Shown here one piece after another: positions 50,306-59,638 of a stretch of DNA of 64,000 bases. The DNA comes from Marinimicrococcus sp033875255. GTDB taxonomy: Bacteria > Pseudomonadota > Alphaproteobacteria > Geminicoccales > Geminicoccaceae. Where the stretch lies: the NCBI GenBank assembly GCA_033875255.1, contig JAWZSN010000019.1, positions 62,001-126,000 on the forward strand, given 5' to 3'. The notes beneath the pieces are model-generated. The model was not told where the DNA came from. It did not search any database and was given only the letters and a program-made list of their open reading frames with translations. Positions within the stretch are counted from its first letter, which is position 1, and each line of letters opens with the position of its first letter. A program made the position numbers and the translations under genes.

Positions 50306-52516
50306 GTGCTTTCCTCGGTAAACTCCGCGCTGCCGGGCCTGAAGGCCGCGGCGCGCCGCTTCGACGTCGAGCGGCGTCTGGCACTGCTGCTCACCGTCTG
50401 CGCGGTCATCCTCAGCATCGCCACCTACGGCATCATCACCTGGGCCCCGCCCTGGGCGAGCGTGCAGGTGGTGCTGATCCTCCTCAATCTCGACCTGGTG
50501 CTGCTGCTGGCGCTGGGCGTGGTGGTCACCCGGCGGATCGTCCGGCTGATGCTGGAGCGGCGCCAGGGCTCGGCCGGCTCGCGGCTCCATTCGCGCCTGG
50601 TAGCACTCTTCAGCGTCGTCGCGGTGACGCCGGCCATCCTTGTTGCGATCTTCTCGGTCCTGTTCCTGAGCTCCGGCCTCGAGGCGTGGTTCAGCGAGCG
50701 GGTCAGGACCGCGCTGGACAACTCGCTTGCGGTCGCCGAGGCCTATCTGGTCGAGCACAAGGAGGTCATCCGCGCCGACGCGCTGGCTATGGCCGCCGAT
50801 CTCAACCGCGAGGGCCCGGCCCTCCTCGAGAACGCCAACTATCTGCGCCAGTTCGTGGTGGCCCAGGCGGCGCTCAGGGCGCTGACCGAGGCCATTGTCT
50901 TCGACGGCACCGGCCGGGTGCTCGCCCATTCCGGCCTCGGCTTCTCGCTGGAGGTCGAGCAGATCCCCAAGGACGCGCTGGACCGGGCCTATGTGGGCGA
51001 GGTCGTGACGCTCACCAGCGAGAGCGACGACCGGGTGCGCGCGCTCCTGAGGCTCGAGAGCTTCGGCGAGATCTATCTCTTTGTCGGTCGCTTCATCGAG
51101 CCCCGCGTGCTCACCTTCATGGAGCGCACCCAGCAGGTGGTCTCGGAATATCGCCGGCTCGAGAGCGAGCGCTCGGGCATCCAGATCACCTCCTCGCTGA
51201 TCTTCATCGTCGTGGCACTGCTGCTGCTCTTCGCCTCGGTCTGGGTCGGCCTCAACTTCGCCGACCAGCTCGCCATGCCGATCAGCCGGCTGATCCGCGC
51301 CGCCGAGCAGGTGCGCGGCGGCGATCTCATGGCGCGGGTGCCCGAGACCGGCGGCGAGGACGAGATCACCACCTTGAGCCGCGCCTTCAACCGGATGACC
51401 AGTCAGCTCGAGAGCCAGCGGCGCGAGCTGGTCGCCGCCAACAGCCAGCTCGACCAGCGGCGGCGCTTCACCGAGGCGGTGCTGGCCGGCGTCACTGCCG
51501 GGGTGCTGAGCCTCGACGGGCAGCGCCGGGTGATGCTGCACAACCGCGCTGCTGTCGAGCTGCTGCTCCTGCACGGCGAAAGCGAGATGGAAGGGCACGC
51601 GGTGACGGGCATCCTGCCGGAGATCGCGCCGCTCTTCGAGCGGCTCGAGAGCCGCCCCGGCGAGGCCGTCGAGGAGCAGCTCGAGGTGCGTCGCGACGGC
51701 ATCCAGCGCACGCTCCTGGTGCGTCTGGCGGCACAGGCCGAGGGCGACGCCATCGCCGGCTACGTGGTGACCTTCGACGACATCTCCGATCTTTTGAGCG
51801 CCCAGCGGCAGGCCGCCTGGGCCGAGGTGGCGCGGCGCATCGCCCACGAGATCAAGAACCCGCTCACCCCGATCCGCCTGTCGGCCGAGCGGCTCAACCG
51901 TCGCTTTCGCGCGCAGATTGCCGAGGAGGACCAGGACGGCTTCGCCCGCTCGGTCGACACCATCGTGCGCCAGGTCGACGCGATCGGACGGCTGGTGACC
52001 GAGTTCTCGGCCTTTGCGCGGATGCCGGCGGCGGTGCTCAAAAGCGAGCCGATGGCGGAGATGATCCGCCACGCCGTCCTTCTCCAGCAGACCGCCTGGC
52101 CATCGGTGAGCTTCACCATCGAGAGCCCCGAGCGCGACCCGTTGCGTCTCGAGGCCGACGCTGAGAAGGTCGGTCAGGTGCTCACCAACCTGCTGCAGAA
52201 TGCCGCCAACGCGATCGCCGAGCAGCCGGCCGGCGGGGCGGAGGGGCAGGCGGCTGCGGGGCGGGTGATCGTGCGCGGGCGCCGCGACGGCGAGGCGGTG
52301 ATCGTCGAGGTCGAGGACAGCGGGCCCGGCTTTCCCGCCGGTGACCGGGCGCGGCTTCTCGAGCCCTACGCCACGACCCGGGCCAAGGGAACAGGGTTGG
52401 GGCTTGCCATCGTCCGGAAGATCATGGAGGAACATAGCGGCAAGGTCGACTTGCTGGACGGTCAGGGAGGCGGCGCGCTGGTGCGGCTGACCTTCCCTGC
52501 CCGCGGGGCGGCATGA
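50306..52516 (+). CDS. ntrY: Nitrogen regulation sensor kinase NtrY
   Basis: A 736-residue membrane kinase. Several N-terminal membrane segments (about 26-45, 52-72, 96-116 and 295-315) enclose a periplasmic sensor region (about 120-290). A HAMP domain follows (about 318-370, LIRAAEQVRGGDLMARVPE), then a PAS domain (380-490), the H-box ARRIAHEIKNPLTPIRLSAE near residue 511, and the ATPase with LLQNAANAI and GTGLGLAIVRKIMEEH. The start is a GTG at 50306. It pairs with ntrX; the two systems often cross-talk with ntrBC in nitrate, redox and envelope regulation. Confidence 0.93.
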   Translation: MLSSVNSALPGLKAAARRFDVERRLALLLTVCAVILSIATYGIITWAPPWASVQVVLILLNLDLVLLLALGVVVTRRIVRLMLERRQGSAGSRLHSRLVALFSVVAVTPAILVAIFSVLFLSSGLEAWFSERVRTALDNSLAVAEAYLVEHKEVIRADALAMAADLNREGPALLENANYLRQFVVAQAALRALTEAIVFDGTGRVLAHSGLGFSLEVEQIPKDALDRAYVGEVVTLTSESDDRVRALLRLESFGEIYLFVGRFIEPRVLTFMERTQQVVSEYRRLESERSGIQITSSLIFIVVALLLLFASVWVGLNFADQLAMPISRLIRAAEQVRGGDLMARVPETGGEDEITTLSRAFNRMTSQLESQRRELVAANSQLDQRRRFTEAVLAGVTAGVLSLDGQRRVMLHNRAAVELLLLHGESEMEGHAVTGILPEIAPLFERLESRPGEAVEEQLEVRRDGIQRTLLVRLAAQAEGDAIAGYVVTFDDISDLLSAQRQAAWAEVARRIAHEIKNPLTPIRLSAERLNRRFRAQIAEEDQDGFARSVDTIVRQVDAIGRLVTEFSAFARMPAAVLKSEPMAEMIRHAVLLQQTAWPSVSFTIESPERDPLRLEADAEKVGQVLTNLLQNAANAIAEQPAGGAEGQAAAGRVIVRGRRDGEAVIVEVEDSGPGFPAGDRARLLEPYATTRAKGTGLGLAIVRKIMEEHSGKVDLLDGQGGGALVRLTFPARGAA

Positions 52517-52589
52517 GCGCGAGCGCGCAGGTCGGCGCCGGCAAGCTCGCGGATGGATTCGGGCTTAGGGGCGCGGTGCGGACGGCTGG

Positions 52590-53975
52590 ATGAGCAAGGA
52601 CGTATTGATCGTTGACGACGAGGCGGCCATCCGCGAGGTGGTTGCCGCGATCCTCGAGGACGAGGGCTACCGGCCGCGCCAGGCGGCCAGCAGCGACGAG
52701 GCTCTGCGCGAGGTCGACCGGCGGCTGCCGGGCCTGGTCCTGCTCGACATCTGGCTGGAAGGCAGCCGCCTCGACGGGGTGCAGATTCTCGAGCGCATCA
52801 AGGCCGACCACCCGCACGTTCCGGTCATCATGTTCAGCGGTCACGGCACCATCGAGACGGCGGTCGCCGCCATCAAGAAAGGTGCCTACGACTTCATCGA
52901 GAAGCCGTTCAAGTCGGATCGCCTGCTGCTCGCCCTCGAGCATGCCATGGAATCGAGCAGGCTGCGACGCGAGAACGAGGAGCTCAAGACCCGGATCGGC
53001 GGTGGCGTCGAGCTGATTGGCAGCTCCCAGGCGATGGGCCGGGTCCGCCAGCTCGTCGACCGCGTGGCGCCGACCAACTCCCGGGTGCTGGTGAGCGGCC
53101 CGCCGGGCTCCGGCAAGGAGGTCTGCGCCCGGCTGCTCCATGCCCATTCGCGGCGCAGCTCCGCACCCTTCATCGTGCTCAACGCCGCGGTGCTCGGCCC
53201 CGACCGGGTCGATCTCGAGCTGTTCGGCTGCGAGCCCGGCTGGTCCGGCACCGAGCAGGGACGGGTCGTCGGCTGTTTCGAGCGGGCCGATGGCGGCACG
53301 CTGCTGCTGGACGAGGTGGCGGACATGCCCCTCGAGACCCAGGGCAAGATCATTCGCGTGCTCCAGGAGCAGCGTTTCAGCCGGCTGGGCGGCGATGCCC
53401 GGGTCGAGGTCGACGTCCGGGTGATCGCCACCACCAACCGCGACCTGCGCGCCGAGATGAACGCCGGCCGCTTCCGCGAGGACCTCTACTACCGCCTCAA
53501 CGTGGTGCCGGTGCTCATGCCTCCGTTGGGCGAGCGGCGCACCGACATCCCCGAACTGGTGGCCCATTTCATGGATCTCGCGGTCGCCAGCAGCGGCCTG
53601 CCCCGCCGTCCGGTGAGCGACGACGCCATGGCGGTGCTGCAGACCGCCGAATGGCCGGGCGACGTGCGCCAGCTCCGCAACTGCGTGGAGTGGATGCTCA
53701 TCATGACGCAGGGCGAGCCCGGCCGGGCCATCGAGGTCGACGACCTGCCGCCGGAGCTCACCAACAGCGCTGCCGCCTCCATGGACCCGGCCGCCAACGG
53801 CGAGCTGGTGGCGATGCCGCTGCGCGAGGCCCGCGAGCATTTCGAGCGGACCTATCTCCAGGCGCAGCTCGCCCGCTTCGGCGGCAACATCTCGCGCACC
53901 GCCAACTTCGTCGGCATGGAGCGCTCGGCCTTGCACCGCAAGCTCAAGACCCTCGGCCTCAACAGCGACGACTGA
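52590..53975 (+). CDS. ntrX: Response regulator NtrX
   Basis: A 461-residue NtrC-like regulator. The receiver (1-120) has VDDEAAIREVV, the phosphoacceptor region VLLDIWLEGSRLDG and KPF. The AAA+ domain keeps Walker A GPPGSGKEVCARLLH and GGTLLLDEVADMP. In place of GAFTGA it has GCEPGWSGTEQGRVV, so sigma-54 contact is probably lost, as reported for several alphaproteobacterial NtrX proteins. The Fis-like helix at the C-terminus (GGNISRTANFVGMERSALHRKL in parts) binds DNA. It likely acts with sigma-70 promoters. Confidence 0.94.
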   Translation: MSKDVLIVDDEAAIREVVAAILEDEGYRPRQAASSDEALREVDRRLPGLVLLDIWLEGSRLDGVQILERIKADHPHVPVIMFSGHGTIETAVAAIKKGAYDFIEKPFKSDRLLLALEHAMESSRLRRENEELKTRIGGGVELIGSSQAMGRVRQLVDRVAPTNSRVLVSGPPGSGKEVCARLLHAHSRRSSAPFIVLNAAVLGPDRVDLELFGCEPGWSGTEQGRVVGCFERADGGTLLLDEVADMPLETQGKIIRVLQEQRFSRLGGDARVEVDVRVIATTNRDLRAEMNAGRFREDLYYRLNVVPVLMPPLGERRTDIPELVAHFMDLAVASSGLPRRPVSDDAMAVLQTAEWPGDVRQLRNCVEWMLIMTQGEPGRAIEVDDLPPELTNSAAASMDPAANGELVAMPLREAREHFERTYLQAQLARFGGNISRTANFVGMERSALHRKLKTLGLNSDD

Positions 53976-54002
53976 TCGAGCCGTCTCCAGGACGTTCCCG
54001 CC

Positions 54003-55376
54003 ATGAAGGTCATCATCGCCGGGGCCGGGCAGGTCGGCTTCAACATCGCCCGTTATCTGGCGGCCGGCGCCAACGACGTCACCATCATCGACCAGCGCCC
54101 GGATCTCGTGCAGAAGATCGGCGACAGCCTCGACATCCAGGCCGTCGTCGGCTTCGCCTCGCATCCCTCGACACTGGAGCGGGCGGGCGCCGAGGATGCC
54201 GACATGCTGATCGCCGTGACGCATGTCGACGAGGTCAACATGGTGGCCTGCCAGATCGCCCACAGCCTTTTCACCGTGCCGACGCGGATCGCCCGCATCC
54301 GCCAGCAGGACTATCTCGAGGGCCGCTGGCAGGACCTGTTCCGCCGCGACCACATCCCCATCGACGTGGTGATCTCCCCCGAGGTCGAGGTCGCCAAGGC
54401 CATAGCACTCCGCCTCGACGTGCCGGGCGCGCTCGCCGTGGTGCCGTTCGCCGAGGACCGGGTGCGCATGGTGGCGGTACGTGCGACGCCCGACACACCG
54501 ATCATCGACACCCCGCTGCGCCAGCTGACCTACCTCTTCCCCGACCTGCACCTGGTGTGTGTAGGGATCTCGCGTAACGACAGCTTCTTCGTGCCGGACG
54601 GCGACGACCAGATCCTCGTCGACGACGAGGTCTATTTCGTCGTCGACACGGCCCATATCGGCCGTGCCCTGCCGGCCTTCGGCCGCGAGGAGCGGATCAG
54701 CGAGCGGGTGGTGATCGCCGGCGGCGGCAATATCGGCCTTTTCCTGGCGGGCGAGCTTGAGCGCCGTCATCCGGGCCTGAGCCTCAAGCTGGTCGAGACC
54801 AACCCGCAGCGCGCCGCTTTCATTGCCGACCGCCTCAAGCGCACCGTGGTCCTGCTGGGTGACGCCCGCGACAGCGAGATCCTCGAGGAAGCGGGCATCG
54901 CCACGGCCGAGTCGATCGTGACGGTCACCAACGACGACGAGGTCAACATCATGACGGCGCTGCTGGCCAAGCAGCATGGCTGCGGCCGCGCCATGGCGCT
55001 GGTCAACAACAGCGCCTATGACGGGCTGATCCGCTCGATCGGCATCGACGTCGCCGTCAACCCGCGCGACACCACGATCTCGGGCATCCTGCAGCATGTG
55101 CGGCGCGGTCGGATCAAGGCGGTGCATACCATCCGCAACGGTGTAGCCGAGATCTTCGAGGCGGAGGCGCTGGAGACATCGCCGCTGGTCGGCAAGCCGC
55201 TGCGGGAGGTGCGCACGCCGGGTCTGATGGTCGGCGCCATCGTCCGCGAGGGCAAGGTGATCACGCCGCGCGGCGACACGGTGGTCAAGGCCCGCGACCG
55301 GGTGGTGGTGGCGGCGCGCAGCGAGGCGGTGAAGAAGGTCGAGCAGCTCTTCGCTGTCCGTCTCGATTATTTTTGA
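54003..55376 (+). CDS. trkA: Trk potassium uptake regulatory protein TrkA
   Basis: A 457-residue peripheral membrane protein with two RCK units. Each has a nucleotide-binding glycine motif (IIAGAGQVGFNIARYLA at residue 3; VIAGGGNIGLFLAGELE near residue 238) and a TrkA-C domain (about 140-220 and 370-455). It gates the TrkH/G K+ channel in response to NAD(H)/ATP. No trkH is in the window. The position between ntrX and the aminotransferase is conserved in the class. Confidence 0.95.
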   Translation: MKVIIAGAGQVGFNIARYLAAGANDVTIIDQRPDLVQKIGDSLDIQAVVGFASHPSTLERAGAEDADMLIAVTHVDEVNMVACQIAHSLFTVPTRIARIRQQDYLEGRWQDLFRRDHIPIDVVISPEVEVAKAIALRLDVPGALAVVPFAEDRVRMVAVRATPDTPIIDTPLRQLTYLFPDLHLVCVGISRNDSFFVPDGDDQILVDDEVYFVVDTAHIGRALPAFGREERISERVVIAGGGNIGLFLAGELERRHPGLSLKLVETNPQRAAFIADRLKRTVVLLGDARDSEILEEAGIATAESIVTVTNDDEVNIMTALLAKQHGCGRAMALVNNSAYDGLIRSIGIDVAVNPRDTTISGILQHVRRGRIKAVHTIRNGVAEIFEAEALETSPLVGKPLREVRTPGLMVGAIVREGKVITPRGDTVVKARDRVVVAARSEAVKKVEQLFAVRLDYF

Positions 55377-55414
55377 TGCAAGCGGCCGCCCGGTGCGGCG
55401 GAGCGGGAGGGTTC

Positions 55415-56275
55415 ATGGCGCGCATCGCCTATGTCAACGGCAGGTATGTCTCGATCGACACGCCTGCAGTCGCGATCGAGGATCGCGGCTATCAGTTCGC
55501 CGACGGAATCTACGAGGTCTGCAAGGTGGTGCATGGCCGCTTTTGCGACCTCGAGCGCCATCTCGACCGGCTCGAGCGCTCACTCGACGCGATGGGCATG
55601 CCGATGCCGATGTCGCGCCGCGCGCTGGCGCTGGTGATGGAGGAGACCTGGCGCCGCAACGCCCTTCCCGACGCGGTGATCTATCTCCAGGTGAGCCGCG
55701 GCACCGCTCCCCGCAATCACGCCTTCGGCGCCAGCATGCGGCCGAGCCTGGTGATCACCGTGCGCGCTGCCAAGTTTCCCTCGGGCGCCGAGCTCGAGAA
55801 GGGCGTTGGGGTGATCTCGCTGCCGGACGAGCGCTGGGCCAACTGCCACATCAAGTCGATCAGCCTGCTGCCCAACATCCTGGCCAAGCAGCAGGCGGCC
55901 AAGGCCGGCTGCCGCGAGGCGTGGCTGCTCGACGAGCAGGGCCGCGTCACCGAGGGCTCCAGCTCGAATGCCTGGATCGTCGACGCTGAAGGTCGCCTCG
56001 TGACCCGTCCGCTGGGCCGCGAGATCCTGGGCGGCATCACCCGCTCGGTCGTGATCGAGCTGGCGAAGCGCGAAGGAATCGAGGTGGTCGAGCGGGCCTT
56101 CACCCTCGAGGAGGCGAAGGCCGCCCGCGAGGCCTTCCTGACCAGCACCACCTCGCTGGTCCTGCCGGTTACCGCGATCGACGGTACGCCTGTGGCGAAC
56201 GGTCATCCCGGCAGCGTGACCCGCCGCCTGGCCGAGCTTTATGCCGAGGCCGAGGGCATGGCCACAGCCGCTTGA
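55415..56275 (+). CDS. dat: D-amino-acid aminotransferase (class IV PLP)
   Basis: A 286-residue fold-type IV transaminase. The family marks are AIEDRGYQFADGIYEV near residue 22, RLERSLDAMGM, the PLP lysine in CHIKSISLLPNILAKQQA near residue 146, EGSSSNAWIV, RPLGREILGGITRSVV and FLTSTTSLVLPVTAIDG. D-alanine/D-glutamate transamination for peptidoglycan precursors is the likely role; the branched-chain aminotransferase alternative is less likely from the length and motifs. ATG 55415 has a GGGAGGG site. Confidence 0.9.
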   Translation: MARIAYVNGRYVSIDTPAVAIEDRGYQFADGIYEVCKVVHGRFCDLERHLDRLERSLDAMGMPMPMSRRALALVMEETWRRNALPDAVIYLQVSRGTAPRNHAFGASMRPSLVITVRAAKFPSGAELEKGVGVISLPDERWANCHIKSISLLPNILAKQQAAKAGCREAWLLDEQGRVTEGSSSNAWIVDAEGRLVTRPLGREILGGITRSVVIELAKREGIEVVERAFTLEEAKAAREAFLTSTTSLVLPVTAIDGTPVANGHPGSVTRRLAELYAEAEGMATAA

Positions 56276-56425
56276 CGAGAGCCGGCGACACGTCCGGCGA
56301 GGCAGCGGCAGGGGCGCGAACTTTTGTCGCTTGTGGCGCCGAGCGGGTCCCGTTACATCCCGCCTCGGCAACGGCGCCGGCCTTTCTACCGGCGACCGAA
56401 TTTTTTGCCACTCGCTCCCCATGCC

Positions 56426-56449
56426 ATGCAACCATCATCATGGTTGCGT
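56426..56449 (+). promoter_or_regulatory. Hairpin in the hfq 5' region
   Basis: GCAACCAT (56428-56435), loop CATC and ATGGTTGC (56440-56447) form a perfect 8-bp stem, extendable by an A-U and a U-G pair. It lies 57 bases upstream of the hfq start. It could belong to a 5' untranslated region or to a weak terminator after the aminotransferase gene. Confidence 0.4.
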
Positions 56450-56503
56450 GGGTGTGGGGTCCGGGTTCGCCCGATCGCTGAATCACCAAGAAGGACCAGC
56501 GGA

Positions 56504-56773
56504 ATGCCGGCCGAAAAACAACAGAACCTGCAGGACGTCTTCCTCAATCACGTCCGCAAGAACAAGGTTCCGGTCACGATCTTCCTCATCAATGGCGTGA
56601 AGCTGCAGGGAGTCATCGGCTCCTTCGACAATTTCTGCCTTCTCCTTCGTCGCGACGGTCACGTGCAGCTCGTCTACAAGCATGCCGTATCGACCGTTAT
56701 GCCTTCTGCCGCAGTGCGCCTGTACGAGCCGCCGGCCGAGGAGCAGGCGCCGCAGGGCGGCGGTGCGTTCTAG
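56504..56773 (+). CDS. hfq: RNA chaperone Hfq
   Basis: An 89-residue Sm-like protein that forms a hexameric ring, pairing small RNAs with mRNAs. Sm1 is VPVTIFLINGVKLQGVIGSFDNFCLLL in parts, and Sm2 has YKHAVSTVMP. The N-terminal QNLQDVFLNHVRKNK matches the class. A short acidic/Gly tail follows. The hfq-hflX pair is conserved, and the hflX TTG begins directly after the hfq stop. Confidence 0.97.
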   Translation: MPAEKQQNLQDVFLNHVRKNKVPVTIFLINGVKLQGVIGSFDNFCLLLRRDGHVQLVYKHAVSTVMPSAAVRLYEPPAEEQAPQGGGAF

Positions 56774-58090
56774 TTGAGCGATCCGTCCGCGCACGAGGAC
56801 AGGGCGGCCGGCAGCGACCGGGCCTGGGTGCTGCACCCGGTCCTGCCGCAGCCGGGCGACTCCGCCCGCGATCCTCAGGCCCGCCTCGAGGAGGCCAACG
56901 GCCTCGCCCGGGCGATCGAGCTCGACATCGCCGGCAGCGAGGTCGTCCCGCTCCGGCGGGTCGTGCCGGCCACCCTCATGGGGACCGGCAAGGTCGAGGA
57001 GATCAAGGAGCGGCTCGAGGAGGCCGGGGTCGGCCTCGTCGTGATCGACGCCGCGCTGAGCCCGGTGCAGCAGCGCAATCTCGAGCGCGCCTGGAAGACC
57101 AAGGTCATCGACCGCACCGGGCTCATCCTCGAGATCTTCGGCGAGCGGGCGCGGACCCGCGAGGGCGTGCTCCAGGTGGAGCTGGCGGCACTCAGCTACC
57201 AGCGCTCCCGGCTGGTGCGCTCGTGGACCCATCTCGAGCGGCAGCGCGGCGGCTACGGCTTCCTGGGCGGTCCGGGCGAGAGCCAGCTCGAGCTCGACCG
57301 GCGCCGGATCACCGAGCGCATCACCCGGCTCAAGCAGGAGCTCGAGGAGGTCCGCCGCACCCGGACGCTGCACCGTACCGCCCGCGACCGCGTGCCCTAC
57401 CGGATCGTGGCGCTGGTCGGCTACACCAATGCCGGCAAGTCGACCCTCTTCAACCGCCTGACCGGTGCCGGCGTCGAGGCCGAGGACAAGCTCTTCGCCA
57501 CCCTCGACCCGACCATGCGCCTGATCCGTCTGGAGTCGGGCCTAAAGGCCATCCTCTCCGACACCGTGGGCTTCATCAGCGACCTGCCGACGACGCTGGT
57601 GGCAGCCTTCCGCGCCACCCTCGAGGAGGTGCTGGCGGCCGACCTGATCCTTCATGTCCGCGACATCGCGCACCCGGAGAGCGATGCCCAGGCGGCCGAC
57701 GTCCGGGCCGTGCTGGACGAGCTGGGGATCGACGAGGCGAGGCGGCACGAGCGGCTGGTCGAGGTGTGGAACAAGACCGACCTCCTGGGCGAGGAGGAGC
57801 TCGCGGCCTGTCGCGAGGAGGCCACGCGGCGGCCCGACGTGGTGCTGGCTTCGGCGGTTCGGGGCAGCGGCCTCGACGAGCTCCTGCAGCTCGTCGACCG
57901 GCGCCTTTTGGAGACCCACGAGATCGTCGAGGTCGAGGTCCCCTACGAGGACGGGGCGCTGCTCGCCTGGCTGCATGAGCGCTGCGAGGTGCTCGGTCGC
58001 GAGGAGGAGGAGGGCTGCCTGCGCCTCAAGGTGGCGATGGAGCCCAAGACCCGGGCGCAGCTGGCGGAGCGGCTCGGCCGCCCGGTGTGA
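56774..58090 (+). CDS. hflX: GTPase HflX
   Basis: A 438-residue ribosome-associated GTPase that splits or rescues stalled ribosomes. The N-terminal HflX domain (to about 200) has TLMGTGKVEEIKE, GPGESQLELDRRRI and a coiled coil. The G domain (about 208-375) shows GYTNAGKSTLFN, the switch FATLDPTMR, DTVGFI and NKTD. The start is a TTG right after the hfq stop; no downstream ATG preserves the N-terminus. Confidence 0.95.
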   Translation: MSDPSAHEDRAAGSDRAWVLHPVLPQPGDSARDPQARLEEANGLARAIELDIAGSEVVPLRRVVPATLMGTGKVEEIKERLEEAGVGLVVIDAALSPVQQRNLERAWKTKVIDRTGLILEIFGERARTREGVLQVELAALSYQRSRLVRSWTHLERQRGGYGFLGGPGESQLELDRRRITERITRLKQELEEVRRTRTLHRTARDRVPYRIVALVGYTNAGKSTLFNRLTGAGVEAEDKLFATLDPTMRLIRLESGLKAILSDTVGFISDLPTTLVAAFRATLEEVLAADLILHVRDIAHPESDAQAADVRAVLDELGIDEARRHERLVEVWNKTDLLGEEELAACREEATRRPDVVLASAVRGSGLDELLQLVDRRLLETHEIVEVEVPYEDGALLAWLHERCEVLGREEEEGCLRLKVAMEPKTRAQLAERLGRPV

Positions 58091-58106
58091 CCCGTCTCGC
58101 GACGGG
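58091..58106. terminator. Hairpin between convergent hflX and ppx
   Basis: CCCGTC (58091-58096), loop TCGC and GACGGG (58101-58106) form a perfect 6-bp stem immediately after the hflX stop and 21 bp from the ppx stop. It could serve both genes. There is no T-tract. Confidence 0.5.
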
Positions 58107-58126
58107 TGATGCCGCCGTCGGTGCGC

Positions 58127-59638
58127 TCAGATGCCGACCGCGCGCACCCGCTCGGCACCGACCGCCGCGCCCAGCAGCCTGAGACGCCCGCCCAGCGAGT
58201 CGTCCTGGGGATCGACGGCGGGATGGCCCGTCTCCAGCAGCAGCTCGCCGCCATCGCGCCGCAGCCGGCAGGCGTCGAGAATCGCCGGCACACCGCCGGA
58301 CAGGCGATAGCCCAGGTCGAGTGCTTCGCCCACCACCTCGCCGGCGAGCTTGGCCGGCTCGTCGAGCATGGTCAGCAGCCGGCGCACCGCCGGGTCCTTG
58401 CGGCGGCCCTGGTAGCGGACGAAGATCATGAAGGCGAGGAGTACCCGCTCGCGCTGCGTCATCCCCAAGAACGGGTACTGCGCCAGCCGGAAGAACGCCT
58501 CGCGGGCCCGGCTGTCGGGATGCTCGCGCCAGGCACTGTCGGAGAGCAGGCAGGCGGCGTGGCGCAGCCGGCGCAGCGCCGGCGTCTCGTCGGCGACGAT
58601 CCCGTCCGTCCAGCGCTGCATCGCCTCGCCAATGCCCGGCAGGCGATTGGTGGCGCCGCCGAGCTCGGCAGCACCGGCGATCAGCGGATCGACCGCCCGT
58701 TCCGTCGCTGAAAGCCGCTCGTAGAGGCGCCCCTCCCGCAGGCCGGTCGCCGAGAACACCACCCGAGCCGGCCTGAGCAGGCGGGTCACGCGCTCGAGCA
58801 GCAGCGCCGCCGCCGGCATCATCTCGACGCGCCGCTTGGGCACGCCCGGGATGGCGGCGAGATCGGCGGGCATGCGCCCGGCGATCGTGCGGCCGAGGGT
58901 CTCGGCCTCGCGCGGGGTGAGCTCGTAGCCGTGCACCGCCCGCAGCGGCGCGTCGAGCATCGCCATCCGTGCCCGCGCCAGCGCCCGCCAGCTGCCGCCC
59001 ACCACGTAGAAGGTCCGCCCGCGGCAGGCGTCGCGCAGCCACGGCTGGGCTTCCAGCGCCGTGTCGACCATGCGCGTCGCCGCCTTGCGGTCCGCGCTCA
59101 TGGCGGCGCTAAGCGTCAACGCGCCCACCGGCAGGCTCACGCGCGCGCTGTCCTCGGGGTTCGGCACGTTGGCGAACTCGACGCTGCCGCCGCCCAGATC
59201 GCCGCTGAGACCATCGGGGGCGGCAAAGCCGCACGCCACGCCGAGCGCCCCGAGCCGCGCCTCCTCGGGCCCGCTCAGCACGGTCACCGGCTCGCCCAGC
59301 GCCGCCTGCGCCACCGCCGCGAACTCGTCGCCGTCCTCGGCGGCGCGCACTGCGGCGGTGGCGATGATGTCGACCGTCCCGCAGCCCATGCTTCGGGCGA
59401 TGCCCACGAAGCGGCGCAGGCTCGCCATGGCGCAGCTGCTGCCCTCGCTGCCGAGCCGTCCGGTCTCCGCCACCACACGCCCAAGAGCGCACAGCTTCTT
59501 CTCGTTGAAGCGGCTCACCGGTGCCCGCGAGAGCGCGTCGTAGACCACGAGGCGGATCGAGTTGGAGCCCAGGTCGACGACCGCCACGGGGCCGCCGTCG
59601 GGCGCGCGCCCGGCTTCGCTGCGGCCGGCGGGATTCAC
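58127..59638 (-). CDS. ppx: Exopolyphosphatase (Ppx/GppA family)
   Basis: A 503-residue ASKHA-fold phosphatase that releases phosphate from polyphosphate or hydrolyses pppGpp. The phosphate-binding motifs are VVDLGSNSIRLVVYD near residue 18, IATAAVRAAEDGDEF, and SGDLGGGSVEFANV near residue 150. The C-terminal HD-like part covers the last 180 residues. The start is a GTG at 59638 that overlaps the ppk1 TGA (GTGA), so the two opposing polyphosphate activities are translationally coupled. Confidence 0.93.
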   Translation of the reverse strand: MNPAGRSEAGRAPDGGPVAVVDLGSNSIRLVVYDALSRAPVSRFNEKKLCALGRVVAETGRLGSEGSSCAMASLRRFVGIARSMGCGTVDIIATAAVRAAEDGDEFAAVAQAALGEPVTVLSGPEEARLGALGVACGFAAPDGLSGDLGGGSVEFANVPNPEDSARVSLPVGALTLSAAMSADRKAATRMVDTALEAQPWLRDACRGRTFYVVGGSWRALARARMAMLDAPLRAVHGYELTPREAETLGRTIAGRMPADLAAIPGVPKRRVEMMPAAALLLERVTRLLRPARVVFSATGLREGRLYERLSATERAVDPLIAGAAELGGATNRLPGIGEAMQRWTDGIVADETPALRRLRHAACLLSDSAWREHPDSRAREAFFRLAQYPFLGMTQRERVLLAFMIFVRYQGRRKDPAVRRLLTMLDEPAKLAGEVVGEALDLGYRLSGGVPAILDACRLRRDGGELLLETGHPAVDPQDDSLGGRLRLLGAAVGAERVRAVGI

